This document shows, one piece after another, positions 42,897-49,420 of a stretch of DNA of 64,000 bases. Within the stretch, counting starts at the first letter, position 1; every line of letters starts with the position of its first letter. A program made the translations under genes and the position numbers. The DNA is from Thalassospira sp. MCCC 1A01428 (GTDB lineage: Bacteria > Pseudomonadota > Alphaproteobacteria > Rhodospirillales > Thalassospiraceae): NCBI RefSeq assembly GCF_002115825.1, contig NZ_JFJZ01000007.1, positions 62,001 to 126,000 on the forward strand, in the 5' to 3' direction. The notes below the pieces were generated by a model, which had not been told where the DNA came from, searched no databases, and saw only the letters and a program-made list of their open reading frames with translations.

Positions 42897-42911
42897 GGGC
42901 AGAAAATGCCG
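42897..42911. promoter_or_regulatory. Candidate FlbD-binding dyad between flgF and fliL
   Basis: GGGCA-GAAAA-TGCCG has the standard 5-base spacer. It ends 24 bases upstream of the candidate fliL -24 element and about 280 bases upstream of the flgF -24 element, so it could serve either. Confidence 0.5.
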
Positions 42912-42933
42912 TCCGGTGATTTTAACGGCAAAC

Positions 42934-42948
42934 TGGCAGCTTTTTTGC
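42934..42948 (+). promoter_or_regulatory. Possible sigma-54 promoter of fliL-fliM
   Basis: TGGCAGC-TTTT-TTGC has the invariant GG and GC at correct spacing and a perfect -12 half; the -24 half differs at two positions. The leader to fliL would be about 250 bases, which is long. Confidence 0.5.
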
Positions 42949-43207
42949 TTTAACAACCCCGTATAGCTGGTATTGCGCAGGTTTGATCCCAGATGTTAAA
43001 GGGATGCTGCGGGCAAGGCCCTGTCTTTGGGCGGCGCGTGGCGGGGCGAAGGCAATGGCTTTACGGGGCTTTTGTTGTCGACCGACGGCTTAGCAGCTAT
43101 TATGGGCAACGGAATGTTAACGTGGCCGGTTTAAAGCTGTCAAAATTGTGGGACGTGCGGGTGCGTGTGCCGGTTTGACGTGACGATGTGCAGGGCAGGA
43201 CAGGCTG

Positions 43208-43747
43208 ATGGGTGACGACGTTGACGAAATTGAAGAAGGCGGTGGCAGTGGCAAGGGTGGCAGTAAAAAGCTGCTGATTGTTATTATTCTGTTGGTCTTG
43301 TTGCTGGTTGGCGGGGCTGCGGCGGCGTATTTTACCGGCTTGATGCAGCCGGTCATCGATATGGTGCTGGGCAATGATAGCCAGACCACCGAGGAAACAG
43401 CACCTGATGCCTCGATCGAACAGGCACCCGGCGTGCCGGAAAATGTTGGCTTTGTTGATTTGCCGGAAATTCTGGTAAACCTTAATACCGGTTCGGGCAA
43501 ACAAAGCTATTTGAAAATTCGCGTCAGCCTTGAAGTTGCGGACCAGTTGAAGGTGCCGGAAGTTGAACAGATGATGCCGCGCATTGTTGACAATTTTCAG
43601 GTTTATCTTCGCGAATTGCGCCCGGAAGACCTTGCCGGGTCCGAAGGTATGTTTCGCCTGCGCGAAGAATTGCTGATCCGGGTAAGTGCTGCCGCAAAGC
43701 CTGCCAAAATTAACGACGTTTTGTTCAAGGAAATGCTGGTACAATAA
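43208..43747 (+). CDS. fliL: FliL, flagellar basal body-associated protein
   Basis: A 179-residue single-pass membrane protein: short Asp/Glu-rich cytoplasmic start, Gly/Lys stretch, transmembrane helix (LLIVIILLVLLLVGGAAAAYF), and periplasmic domain with VDLPEILVNLNTGSGKQSYLKIRVSLEV and the end VLFKEMLVQ. FliL surrounds the stator and affects torque. RBS AGGACAGG precedes the ATG. It starts an operon with fliM and a DUF6468 gene. Confidence 0.93.
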   Translation: MGDDVDEIEEGGGSGKGGSKKLLIVIILLVLLLVGGAAAAYFTGLMQPVIDMVLGNDSQTTEETAPDASIEQAPGVPENVGFVDLPEILVNLNTGSGKQSYLKIRVSLEVADQLKVPEVEQMMPRIVDNFQVYLRELRPEDLAGSEGMFRLREELLIRVSAAAKPAKINDVLFKEMLVQ

Positions 43748-43790
43748 TGTACCGCGCAGGACCGAAGATAAAAGCCTGGGATAAACGCCG

Positions 43791-44927
43791 ATGGCCGAAG
43801 AAGACGATGATGATGCACTGGCCGCCGAATGGGAAGCCATGGCCGGGGGCGGCGATGACGACGGTGACGGCGGCGACGGCGGCGATGATATGGCCGCCGA
43901 ATGGGAATCCATGCTTGGCGAGGATGGCGGCGAGGAGGAAGAACTTGTCGGCCCCGGCTCTGCGCGTGTTCTAAACCAGGACGAAATCGACAGCCTGCTG
44001 GGCTTTGATGATGGCAGTGGGTCGGGGGATCAGTCCGGCATTCAGGCCATCATTAACTCGTCGATGGTGGCCTATGAACGTTTGCCCATGCTCGAGGTGG
44101 TGTTTGACCGCCTGGTGCGCATGATGTCGACATCGTTGCGTAACTTTACCTCGGATAACGTTGAAGTCTCGCTCGACAATATTTTGTCATTGCGTTTTGG
44201 CGACTATCTTAATTCCATTCCCTTGCCCGCGATGCTGGGCGTTTTCAAGGCCGAGGAATGGGATAACTATGGTCTGCTGACAGTTGATTCGGCCCTGATT
44301 TATTCGATCGTGGACGTGTTGCTGGGCGGGCGCCGGGGCACGGCGGCCATGCGTATTGAAGGCCGCCCTTACACGACGATTGAACGTAACCTGGTTGAAC
44401 GCATGATCCATGTGGTGCTGGGCGATCTTTCGGCGGCGTTTGATCCGTTAAGCCCGGTGAATTTTCGGTTTGAACGCCTGGAAACCAACCCGCGTTTTGC
44501 CACCATTGCCCGCCATGCCAATGCCGCGATTGTTGCCAAGTTGCGCATTGATATGGAAGACCGCGGCGGGCGGCTGGAACTGCTTATTCCCTATGCCACG
44601 CTGGAGCCGGTGCGCGAATTGCTGCTTCAGATGTTCATGGGCGAAAAGTTCGGCCGTGACTCGATCTGGGAAAACCACCTTGCCAATGAACTTTGGCAGA
44701 CGCATGTTAATTTGCTAGCTGTTCTTGATGAACAGGTCATGTCGCTGGGCGATGTGATCAATCTTGAAGTGGGGAACCGGATGTTGCTCAATACCGGGCC
44801 AACATCGCCGGTGGAAGTACGTTGCGGGGATGTTGCCCTGTTTCGGGGCCTGATGGGGCGAAAAGGGGACCGAATCGCCATTCAGGTGCGGGAACGCGCG
44901 CGTAAGAACAAGGAGGAAACCGGCTGA
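43791..44927 (+). CDS. fliM: FliM, motor switch protein
   Basis: A 378-residue FliM. The CheY-binding motif LNQDEIDSLLG is at about residues 62-72, preceded by an acidic extension with two related units (LAAEWEAMAGG, MAAEWESMLGE). The middle domain (LPMLEVVFDRLVRMMSTSLRNFTSDNVEVSLDN) and C-terminal SpoA domain (GDVINLEVGNRMLLNTGPTSPVEVRCGDVALFRGLMGRKGDRIAIQV) follow. Its stop overlaps the next start (TGATG). Confidence 0.96.
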   Translation: MAEEDDDDALAAEWEAMAGGGDDDGDGGDGGDDMAAEWESMLGEDGGEEEELVGPGSARVLNQDEIDSLLGFDDGSGSGDQSGIQAIINSSMVAYERLPMLEVVFDRLVRMMSTSLRNFTSDNVEVSLDNILSLRFGDYLNSIPLPAMLGVFKAEEWDNYGLLTVDSALIYSIVDVLLGGRRGTAAMRIEGRPYTTIERNLVERMIHVVLGDLSAAFDPLSPVNFRFERLETNPRFATIARHANAAIVAKLRIDMEDRGGRLELLIPYATLEPVRELLLQMFMGEKFGRDSIWENHLANELWQTHVNLLAVLDEQVMSLGDVINLEVGNRMLLNTGPTSPVEVRCGDVALFRGLMGRKGDRIAIQVRERARKNKEETG

Positions 44928-45589
44928 TGGATTTCGAGTTCTATCTCGATCTCCTGATGATTGTTTTGCTGTTGGCGACAATCATCTATGCGCTGATGCT
45001 TAATCGCAGGCTTGCAGCCTTTCGTCGTAACCGCGAGGATATGGAGCAGTTTCTGTCGGCATTTCATGCCGCTACCGAGCGGGCCGAAATACTGATTCAA
45101 TCCTTGAAGGAAATGGCATCGCAAAGCGGGGATGCGTTGCGCGAGGATATTGAGCGGGCCAGTGGCCTGCACGAGGATTTATCGTTTATGGTTGATCGTG
45201 GTGATGCCATTGCCAACCGCCTTGAAAAGGCGGCAAGCGGTGTGAATGCCGCGCGTAAAAAGGCATCGTCCGATACCGGTTTGACCGGGCAGGGCGGGGG
45301 TGGAGGAAAGCCGCCGCTTGATGAACGCAATGACCGTGTGGGCATTGAAACGCGGGCCGAGGAACTTGCCGCGCGCATGGTCCGCGATACCGAAATGACA
45401 AATGCACGAAATGCCTATGATGGCGGTGGCGGCCGCAATGCCGGGGGGGATGATCGCTCATCGTCATCTTTGTCGCGCGATGATCGCGACCGTCGCGCCA
45501 ACCTTCTTGACGATGAAGACTCAGATCAGGATGCCGGGCGTTCCGATGCAGAGCGGGAATTGCTGGCTGCATTGCGTTCGGTGCGTTAA
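44927..45589 (+). CDS. DUF6468 flagellar-cluster membrane protein
   Basis: A 220-residue protein: one N-terminal transmembrane helix (FYLDLLMIVLLLATIIYALML), a coiled-coil region (EDMEQFLSAFHAATERAEILIQSLKEMASQSGDALREDIERASGLHEDLSFMVDRGD) and a Gly/Arg/Asp-rich disordered C-terminus. It matches what I know of DUF6468, found next to fliM in alphaproteobacteria. Its role is not known to me; the position suggests a motor or switch accessory protein. Confidence 0.75.
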   Translation: MDFEFYLDLLMIVLLLATIIYALMLNRRLAAFRRNREDMEQFLSAFHAATERAEILIQSLKEMASQSGDALREDIERASGLHEDLSFMVDRGDAIANRLEKAASGVNAARKKASSDTGLTGQGGGGGKPPLDERNDRVGIETRAEELAARMVRDTEMTNARNAYDGGGGRNAGGDDRSSSSLSRDDRDRRANLLDDEDSDQDAGRSDAERELLAALRSVR

Positions 45590-45713
45590 TATCGCATGAC
45601 CTGTCTTGATATGCCGGTTGGCCGGGTAGGGCGACTTTTGGGGACGAAAACGGGGAATTGTGACGTTATCAACGGGTAAAAGGCGGGTCTGTTTTTTTAA
45701 CACGGGCTTGTTC

Positions 45714-45743
45714 TTGTAGTGGAAACTACCCAATTTATATAAT
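45714..45743 (+). promoter_or_regulatory. Possible sigma-70 promoter of the motE-like gene
   Basis: A perfect TATAAT (45738-45743) lies 87-92 bases upstream of the motE-like ATG, with a weak TTGTAG 18 bases before it. A small dyad GTAGT-GGAA-ACTAC (45716-45729) overlaps the -35/spacer and could be an operator. Confidence 0.45.
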
Positions 45744-45829
45744 GGGTCGGCCTGTTGGTGCGTGCAGTTTGCGACTAGGGTTTATATGCCGTTTCGGGAT
45801 CGGACCGGCAGATACTATCGGGTGAATGG

Positions 45830-46546
45830 ATGTCTTCTTTGCGTATTTTACCTTTGCTGATTTTGGTGTCAGGGCTTGTCCTGTCGCTTAAGGTCGCGGA
45901 TATCGTGTCGATCTGGCGCGATGGGGGGGATGTGCAGGAAGCGGCTGCGGTCAGCATGGTACAGGCCGCCCGTGCCCAGGAAAACACCACCCCCGAAGCG
46001 GGCGAGCCGGGGCTTGATGCCCCGATGGATGACGCGCTGACCCCGGCAATGGATCAGGAAGCTGCCGCCAGCGGCGATGCAGGCAGCGAGGCCCCCGGTT
46101 TTGGTGGGGACCCGACCCTGTTTACCCAGGAAGAAATTGATCTTTTGCAAAATCTGTCGGCGCGCCGCTCCGAGCTGGACCGTCGCGAGCAACGCCTTGA
46201 CGAACGCGAAAGCCTGATCACGGCCGCCGAAGCACGGATCGATAGCAAAATTGCCGAAATGAAACGATTGCAGACGTCGATTGCGCAGCTTGTTGAAAAG
46301 AAAGACGAGAAAGACGATGATCGTATCAAGAAGCTGATTACGGTTTATGAAAAAATGAAACCCAAGGATGCTGCCCGGATCTGGAATGATCTGGATATGA
46401 GCATTCTGTTGCAGGTTGCCCAGGGCATGCGTGAAGCCAATACCGCAGCGGTCCTGGCGGAAATGACGCCCGATCGCGCCCGCGCCCTGACAACCGAGCT
46501 TGCCTATAAACGTGATTTAAGTACGCTGCCATTGACAAATCCGTAA
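45830..46546 (+). CDS. MotE-like motility chaperone
   Basis: A 238-residue protein with an N-terminal membrane anchor or signal (LRILPLLILVSGLVLSLKVADIVSI), an acidic linker, a coiled coil (RRSELDRREQRLDERESLITAAEARIDSKIAEMKRLQTSIAQLVEKKDEKDDDRIKKLITVYEKMKP) and an MgtE_N-like C-terminal domain (PKDAARIWNDLDMSILLQVAQGMREANTAAVLAEMTPDRARALTTELA). This is the MotE layout; rhizobial MotE is a periplasmic chaperone for MotC. No MotC is recognisable in the window; the 1225-residue protein downstream is a candidate client by position only. Confidence 0.8.
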   Translation: MSSLRILPLLILVSGLVLSLKVADIVSIWRDGGDVQEAAAVSMVQAARAQENTTPEAGEPGLDAPMDDALTPAMDQEAAASGDAGSEAPGFGGDPTLFTQEEIDLLQNLSARRSELDRREQRLDERESLITAAEARIDSKIAEMKRLQTSIAQLVEKKDEKDDDRIKKLITVYEKMKPKDAARIWNDLDMSILLQVAQGMREANTAAVLAEMTPDRARALTTELAYKRDLSTLPLTNP

Positions 46547-46696
46547 CCGGTCTGCCTCTAATTAAACCCGAAGGCCGACAAAACTGAAAAATAACCCTCT
46601 GGTTTTAACCGGAGTTCTTGAAATCAGATGAAAAACACTCATTTTTATCAAAGTGAAAAGCCTTGATTAACCTAAATTAAATAGGTACATCACGAA

Positions 46697-46702
46697 TATA
46701 AT
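46697..46702 (+). promoter_or_regulatory. Possible -10 element of cheY-cheZ
   Basis: A perfect TATAAT lies 56-61 bases upstream of the cheY ATG in an AT-rich stretch (about 46600-46710). No good -35 hexamer is seen. Two TTAA half-sites upstream (TTAACCTAAATTAA) resemble a CtrA box but have a 6-base spacer. Confidence 0.4.
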
Positions 46703-46757
46703 GTTCCGAACCAAAAGCTGGGTAGTTTTCCAGATTGACAGCATCATGGAGTGGTAA

Positions 46758-47144
46758 ATGTCCGTCGATCCCAATATGCCAATTCTGATTGTCGATGATT
46801 ACAAAACCATGTTGCGTATCATCCGTAATCTTCTTCGCCAGTTGAACTTCACCAATATTGAAGAAGCAACCGATGGCAGCATGGCGTTGCGCAAATTGCG
46901 TGAAAAGCCGTTCAGCCTGGTTATTTCCGACTGGAACATGGAGCCGATGACCGGTCTTCAGTTGCTTAAGGAAGTTCGCGCGGATGCGAAACTGAAGGAC
47001 CTTCCCTTCATCATGATCACTGCCGAAGCCAAGACTGAAAACGTCGTTATGGCTAAAAAAGCAGGCGTATCAAATTATATCGTCAAGCCGTTCAATGCCG
47101 AAACCCTCAAGGGTAAGCTGACCACGGTTCTTGGTGATTTCTAA
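46758..47144 (+). CDS. cheY: CheY-type response regulator
   Basis: A 128-residue single-domain receiver: acidic pair D13-D14 in ILIVDDYKTM, phospho-acceptor D58 in LVISDWNMEPMTGL, the conserved Thr in MITAEAK and Lys in VKPFN. The WNMEPM segment is typical of chemotaxis CheY. Phosphorylated CheY binds FliM (motif at its N-terminus) to change rotation. It is followed by cheZ, which dephosphorylates CheY. The kinase genes are not in the window. Confidence 0.94.
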   Translation: MSVDPNMPILIVDDYKTMLRIIRNLLRQLNFTNIEEATDGSMALRKLREKPFSLVISDWNMEPMTGLQLLKEVRADAKLKDLPFIMITAEAKTENVVMAKKAGVSNYIVKPFNAETLKGKLTTVLGDF

Positions 47145-47167
47145 GTCAAAAAGGGGCACGGGGCATT

Positions 47168-47830
47168 TTGTCCCGTGATACCGCCGTGGATGATAGCCAA
47201 TTACGTGATCTGCTGGGCCAGTTAAAGACGCGTCTTGAAAAAGGCGATCTGAAAATTGAAGAAGTTTCCGGGCTTGTCGAAAGTCTGGCAAAGTTTCTTC
47301 CGGCCAACACAAAGACCGACAATCAGGATGAAAAACGCCTGTTTGGCGAACTTGATGAGCTTTCCAATATCATTCGCAAGATGAAATCGGAAATCGCGTC
47401 ATTGCGTCCTGATGATATCAAGGCCGAATATATCCCGAATGCCACGGACGAGCTTGACGCCATTGTCGATGCGACAGCCGGGGCAACGCATGAAATTCTT
47501 GATGCGATGGACTCGCTTGAAGAATTTGCAGCTACCCTGCCGCCTGAACAGGCAGAGCTTGTAACCAATGCGACCATGCGGGTTTATGAAGCCTGTAATT
47601 TCCAGGATATTACAGGTCAGCGAACGACCAAGGTTGTCAAGGCGTTAAAAGCCATTGAAGAACGGGTTGAAGGGCTGGTAACGGCGTTTGGTGCAGAAAT
47701 TGCGCGTTATGCCGAAGCCAACCCGCGCAAGGCCAGGGAACAAAAGCAGGGGGATGACGCCCTGTTGAACGGCCCGCAGCTTGAAGGCAAGGGCGTGTCG
47801 CAGGCCGATATTGACGCGATGTTTAATTGA
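47168..47830 (+). CDS. cheZ: CheZ, CheY-P phosphatase
   Basis: A 220-residue helical protein with the CheZ active-site segment CNFQDITGQRTTKVVKALKAIEERV, where the Gln of FQDITGQ performs hydrolysis, and a C-terminal CheY-binding helix (GVSQADIDAMFN). The start is TTG 47168 or GTG 47186, since no suitable ATG is present. CheZ is unusual in alphaproteobacteria but known in some Rhodospirillales; pairing with cheY supports the call. Confidence 0.9.
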   Translation: MSRDTAVDDSQLRDLLGQLKTRLEKGDLKIEEVSGLVESLAKFLPANTKTDNQDEKRLFGELDELSNIIRKMKSEIASLRPDDIKAEYIPNATDELDAIVDATAGATHEILDAMDSLEEFAATLPPEQAELVTNATMRVYEACNFQDITGQRTTKVVKALKAIEERVEGLVTAFGAEIARYAEANPRKAREQKQGDDALLNGPQLEGKGVSQADIDAMFN

Positions 47831-47856
47831 CCCCTTGGGCGAAATGACGAACGGGT

Positions 47857-48699
47857 ATGGCAGAAGCAGAAGATGACGCCCCAAAACGTGTAGTCGCCGT
47901 GACCGGTGGTACAACGGCGTTATTCCTGTCGCTTTATCTTTTGCTTTTGGCTTTTTTCATTCTGTTAAACACCATCTCGACCTATGAAGAGGTAAAGGCG
48001 CAAAAGGTGCAGCAAAGTCTGTCATCGGCCTTTGCCTCTATTTTGCCGCCCACCACCAGCCTTGATACGGTTACATCGGTTGATGGGCCGTTGCTTGCGG
48101 CACAGGAAACCCAGCAAAAGCTGGGCGATCTGTTTCAGTCCCCGTTAAAAGTGGCACGTGTCGAAGTCCTTCAGCCAGGAAAGCTGATGGAAGTGATGAT
48201 GCATACCGACCAGCTGTTTGATCCCGATAAAATAACCATTCGTGACCGCCAGAAAGGTTTTGTTGCCAATCTGGCCCATGCGCTGGCCGATACAACAGGC
48301 GGGGCGCAATATGAAATGGAAATGATGCTGGGCAGCAATCTGGGTAAATATGGAACTGTGCCGGTTGAAGGCAGCCTGGAAATTGCCCGTGCCGGTGCCT
48401 TTGCCCGCCAGGTGATTGCCCAGGGGGCACCCGCCCGTTCGGTCGATGTCGGGATTGACCCCAGTGCCGATCCTTTCATTGTCACATTCCGGTTTTTCTG
48501 GGATCAGACTGCCGAGGCCAAGGCCGCTGCCGAACGCGCCGCCGCCAAGCAGCGTTCTGTTACAACCACGGTTCCGTTGCCGTCATTGCCAAAAACCGGC
48601 ACGGGCGGGCCTTCGGTGACCATTCCTCTGCCAATGGCTTCGCCCGGGGTGGCCCCTGCGGCCCCGTCTGCAACACCGGCACCGGGAGACGGCGGATGA
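47857..48699 (+). CDS. MotB-like protein without the ion-binding Asp
   Basis: A 280-residue protein with one N-terminal helix (TTALFLSLYLLLLAFFILLNTIS) that resembles the MotB helix, but where MotB has the essential Asp this helix has none. The periplasmic part (QLFDPDKITIRDRQKGFVANLAHAL ... VEGSLEIARAGAFARQVIAQG) resembles a degenerate OmpA-like domain missing the HTD peptidoglycan motif. It ends in a Pro/Ala/Thr-rich tail. Its end overlaps the start of the canonical motB by four bases. It cannot conduct ions like MotB; it may be a stator accessory protein or a partner of motB. Confidence 0.7.
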   Translation: MAEAEDDAPKRVVAVTGGTTALFLSLYLLLLAFFILLNTISTYEEVKAQKVQQSLSSAFASILPPTTSLDTVTSVDGPLLAAQETQQKLGDLFQSPLKVARVEVLQPGKLMEVMMHTDQLFDPDKITIRDRQKGFVANLAHALADTTGGAQYEMEMMLGSNLGKYGTVPVEGSLEIARAGAFARQVIAQGAPARSVDVGIDPSADPFIVTFRFFWDQTAEAKAAAERAAAKQRSVTTTVPLPSLPKTGTGGPSVTIPLPMASPGVAPAAPSATPAPGDGG

Positions 48700-49418
48700 T
48701 GGACGAACCCAAAAAAGAAGAACCATCCGGCCCACCGATCTGGATGCTAAGTCTGGCCGATCTGATTTCGCTGCTTTTGACATTTTTTGTCATGCTGTTT
48801 GCCATGTCGAGCGTGAAGGTGGATCGCTGGGACGAAGTGGTTGATTCCCTGTCGCAATCGATCAAACCCTCGCCGGTTGACCCGACGGACGAGCCCACAG
48901 CCCAAATGAATATTCCGCGTGTGTATCGCAAACCGGCGATGAACCTGGATTATTTAAGTTCCGTGATCGAAGGTGCCATCCGTGATAATCCGGTATTGAT
49001 GCATGCCCGTTTGAAACATGCCTCGGATAAACTGATTATTTCATTGCCCGGCGATGTGATGTTTGTGCCGGGCAGTGAAAAGCTGGCGCAAAATGCCCGT
49101 CAGGCCCTGTTTGTTTTGGGCGGGGTGCTGTCAAACATTGGTAATCGTGTAGGTGTGCAGGGCCATACCGACCCGCGCCCGGTAAGCGGGCAAAGCCGTT
49201 ATACATCAAACTGGGAACTTTCCCTGGCCCGTGCCGCCGAGGTTGCCAACGAATTAAAAAGGTCTGGTTACCTGGATTACATAAATATTTACGGATTTGC
49301 GGCATCAAGGTACGACGACCTGCCGCGGACTGATGATGAAGATAAGCGCTATGAGATGGCGCGTCGTGTTGACATCGTCATTGAACCCCACGGCGGGAGT
49401 GGTCTCGGAGGTTCATAG
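48696..49418 (+). CDS. motB: MotB-type stator protein
   Basis: A 240-residue MotB: short cytoplasmic end, helix LSLADLISLLLTFFVMLFAMSS with the ion-binding Asp near residue 22, plug-like region, and an OmpA-like peptidoglycan-binding domain (GVQGHTDPRPV ... NWELSLARAAEVANELKRSGY ... YEMARRVDIVIEPH). It is somewhat shorter than enteric MotB. It should pair with the MotA/PomA-like protein encoded at 15920. It overlaps the MotB-like gene and is followed after two bases by the large TPR protein gene. Confidence 0.9.
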   Translation: MMDEPKKEEPSGPPIWMLSLADLISLLLTFFVMLFAMSSVKVDRWDEVVDSLSQSIKPSPVDPTDEPTAQMNIPRVYRKPAMNLDYLSSVIEGAIRDNPVLMHARLKHASDKLIISLPGDVMFVPGSEKLAQNARQALFVLGGVLSNIGNRVGVQGHTDPRPVSGQSRYTSNWELSLARAAEVANELKRSGYLDYINIYGFAASRYDDLPRTDDEDKRYEMARRVDIVIEPHGGSGLGGS

Positions 49419-49420
49419 GG

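Larger units (their letters stand above)
42558..43207. other. Divergent control region between flgF and fliL
   Basis: These 650 bases contain no supported gene. They hold a strong sigma-54 promoter towards flgF, a candidate one towards fliL, several GGCA/TGCC dyads (42790-42911), and a weaker sigma-54-like site TGGCCGG-TTTA-AAGC at 43123-43137, about 60 bases before fliL. Confidence 0.6.

Noticed and set aside
46660-46680. CtrA box upstream of cheY (TTAACCTAAATTAA)
   Set aside because: The spacer is 6, not 7, and the region is AT-rich, so chance is likely.
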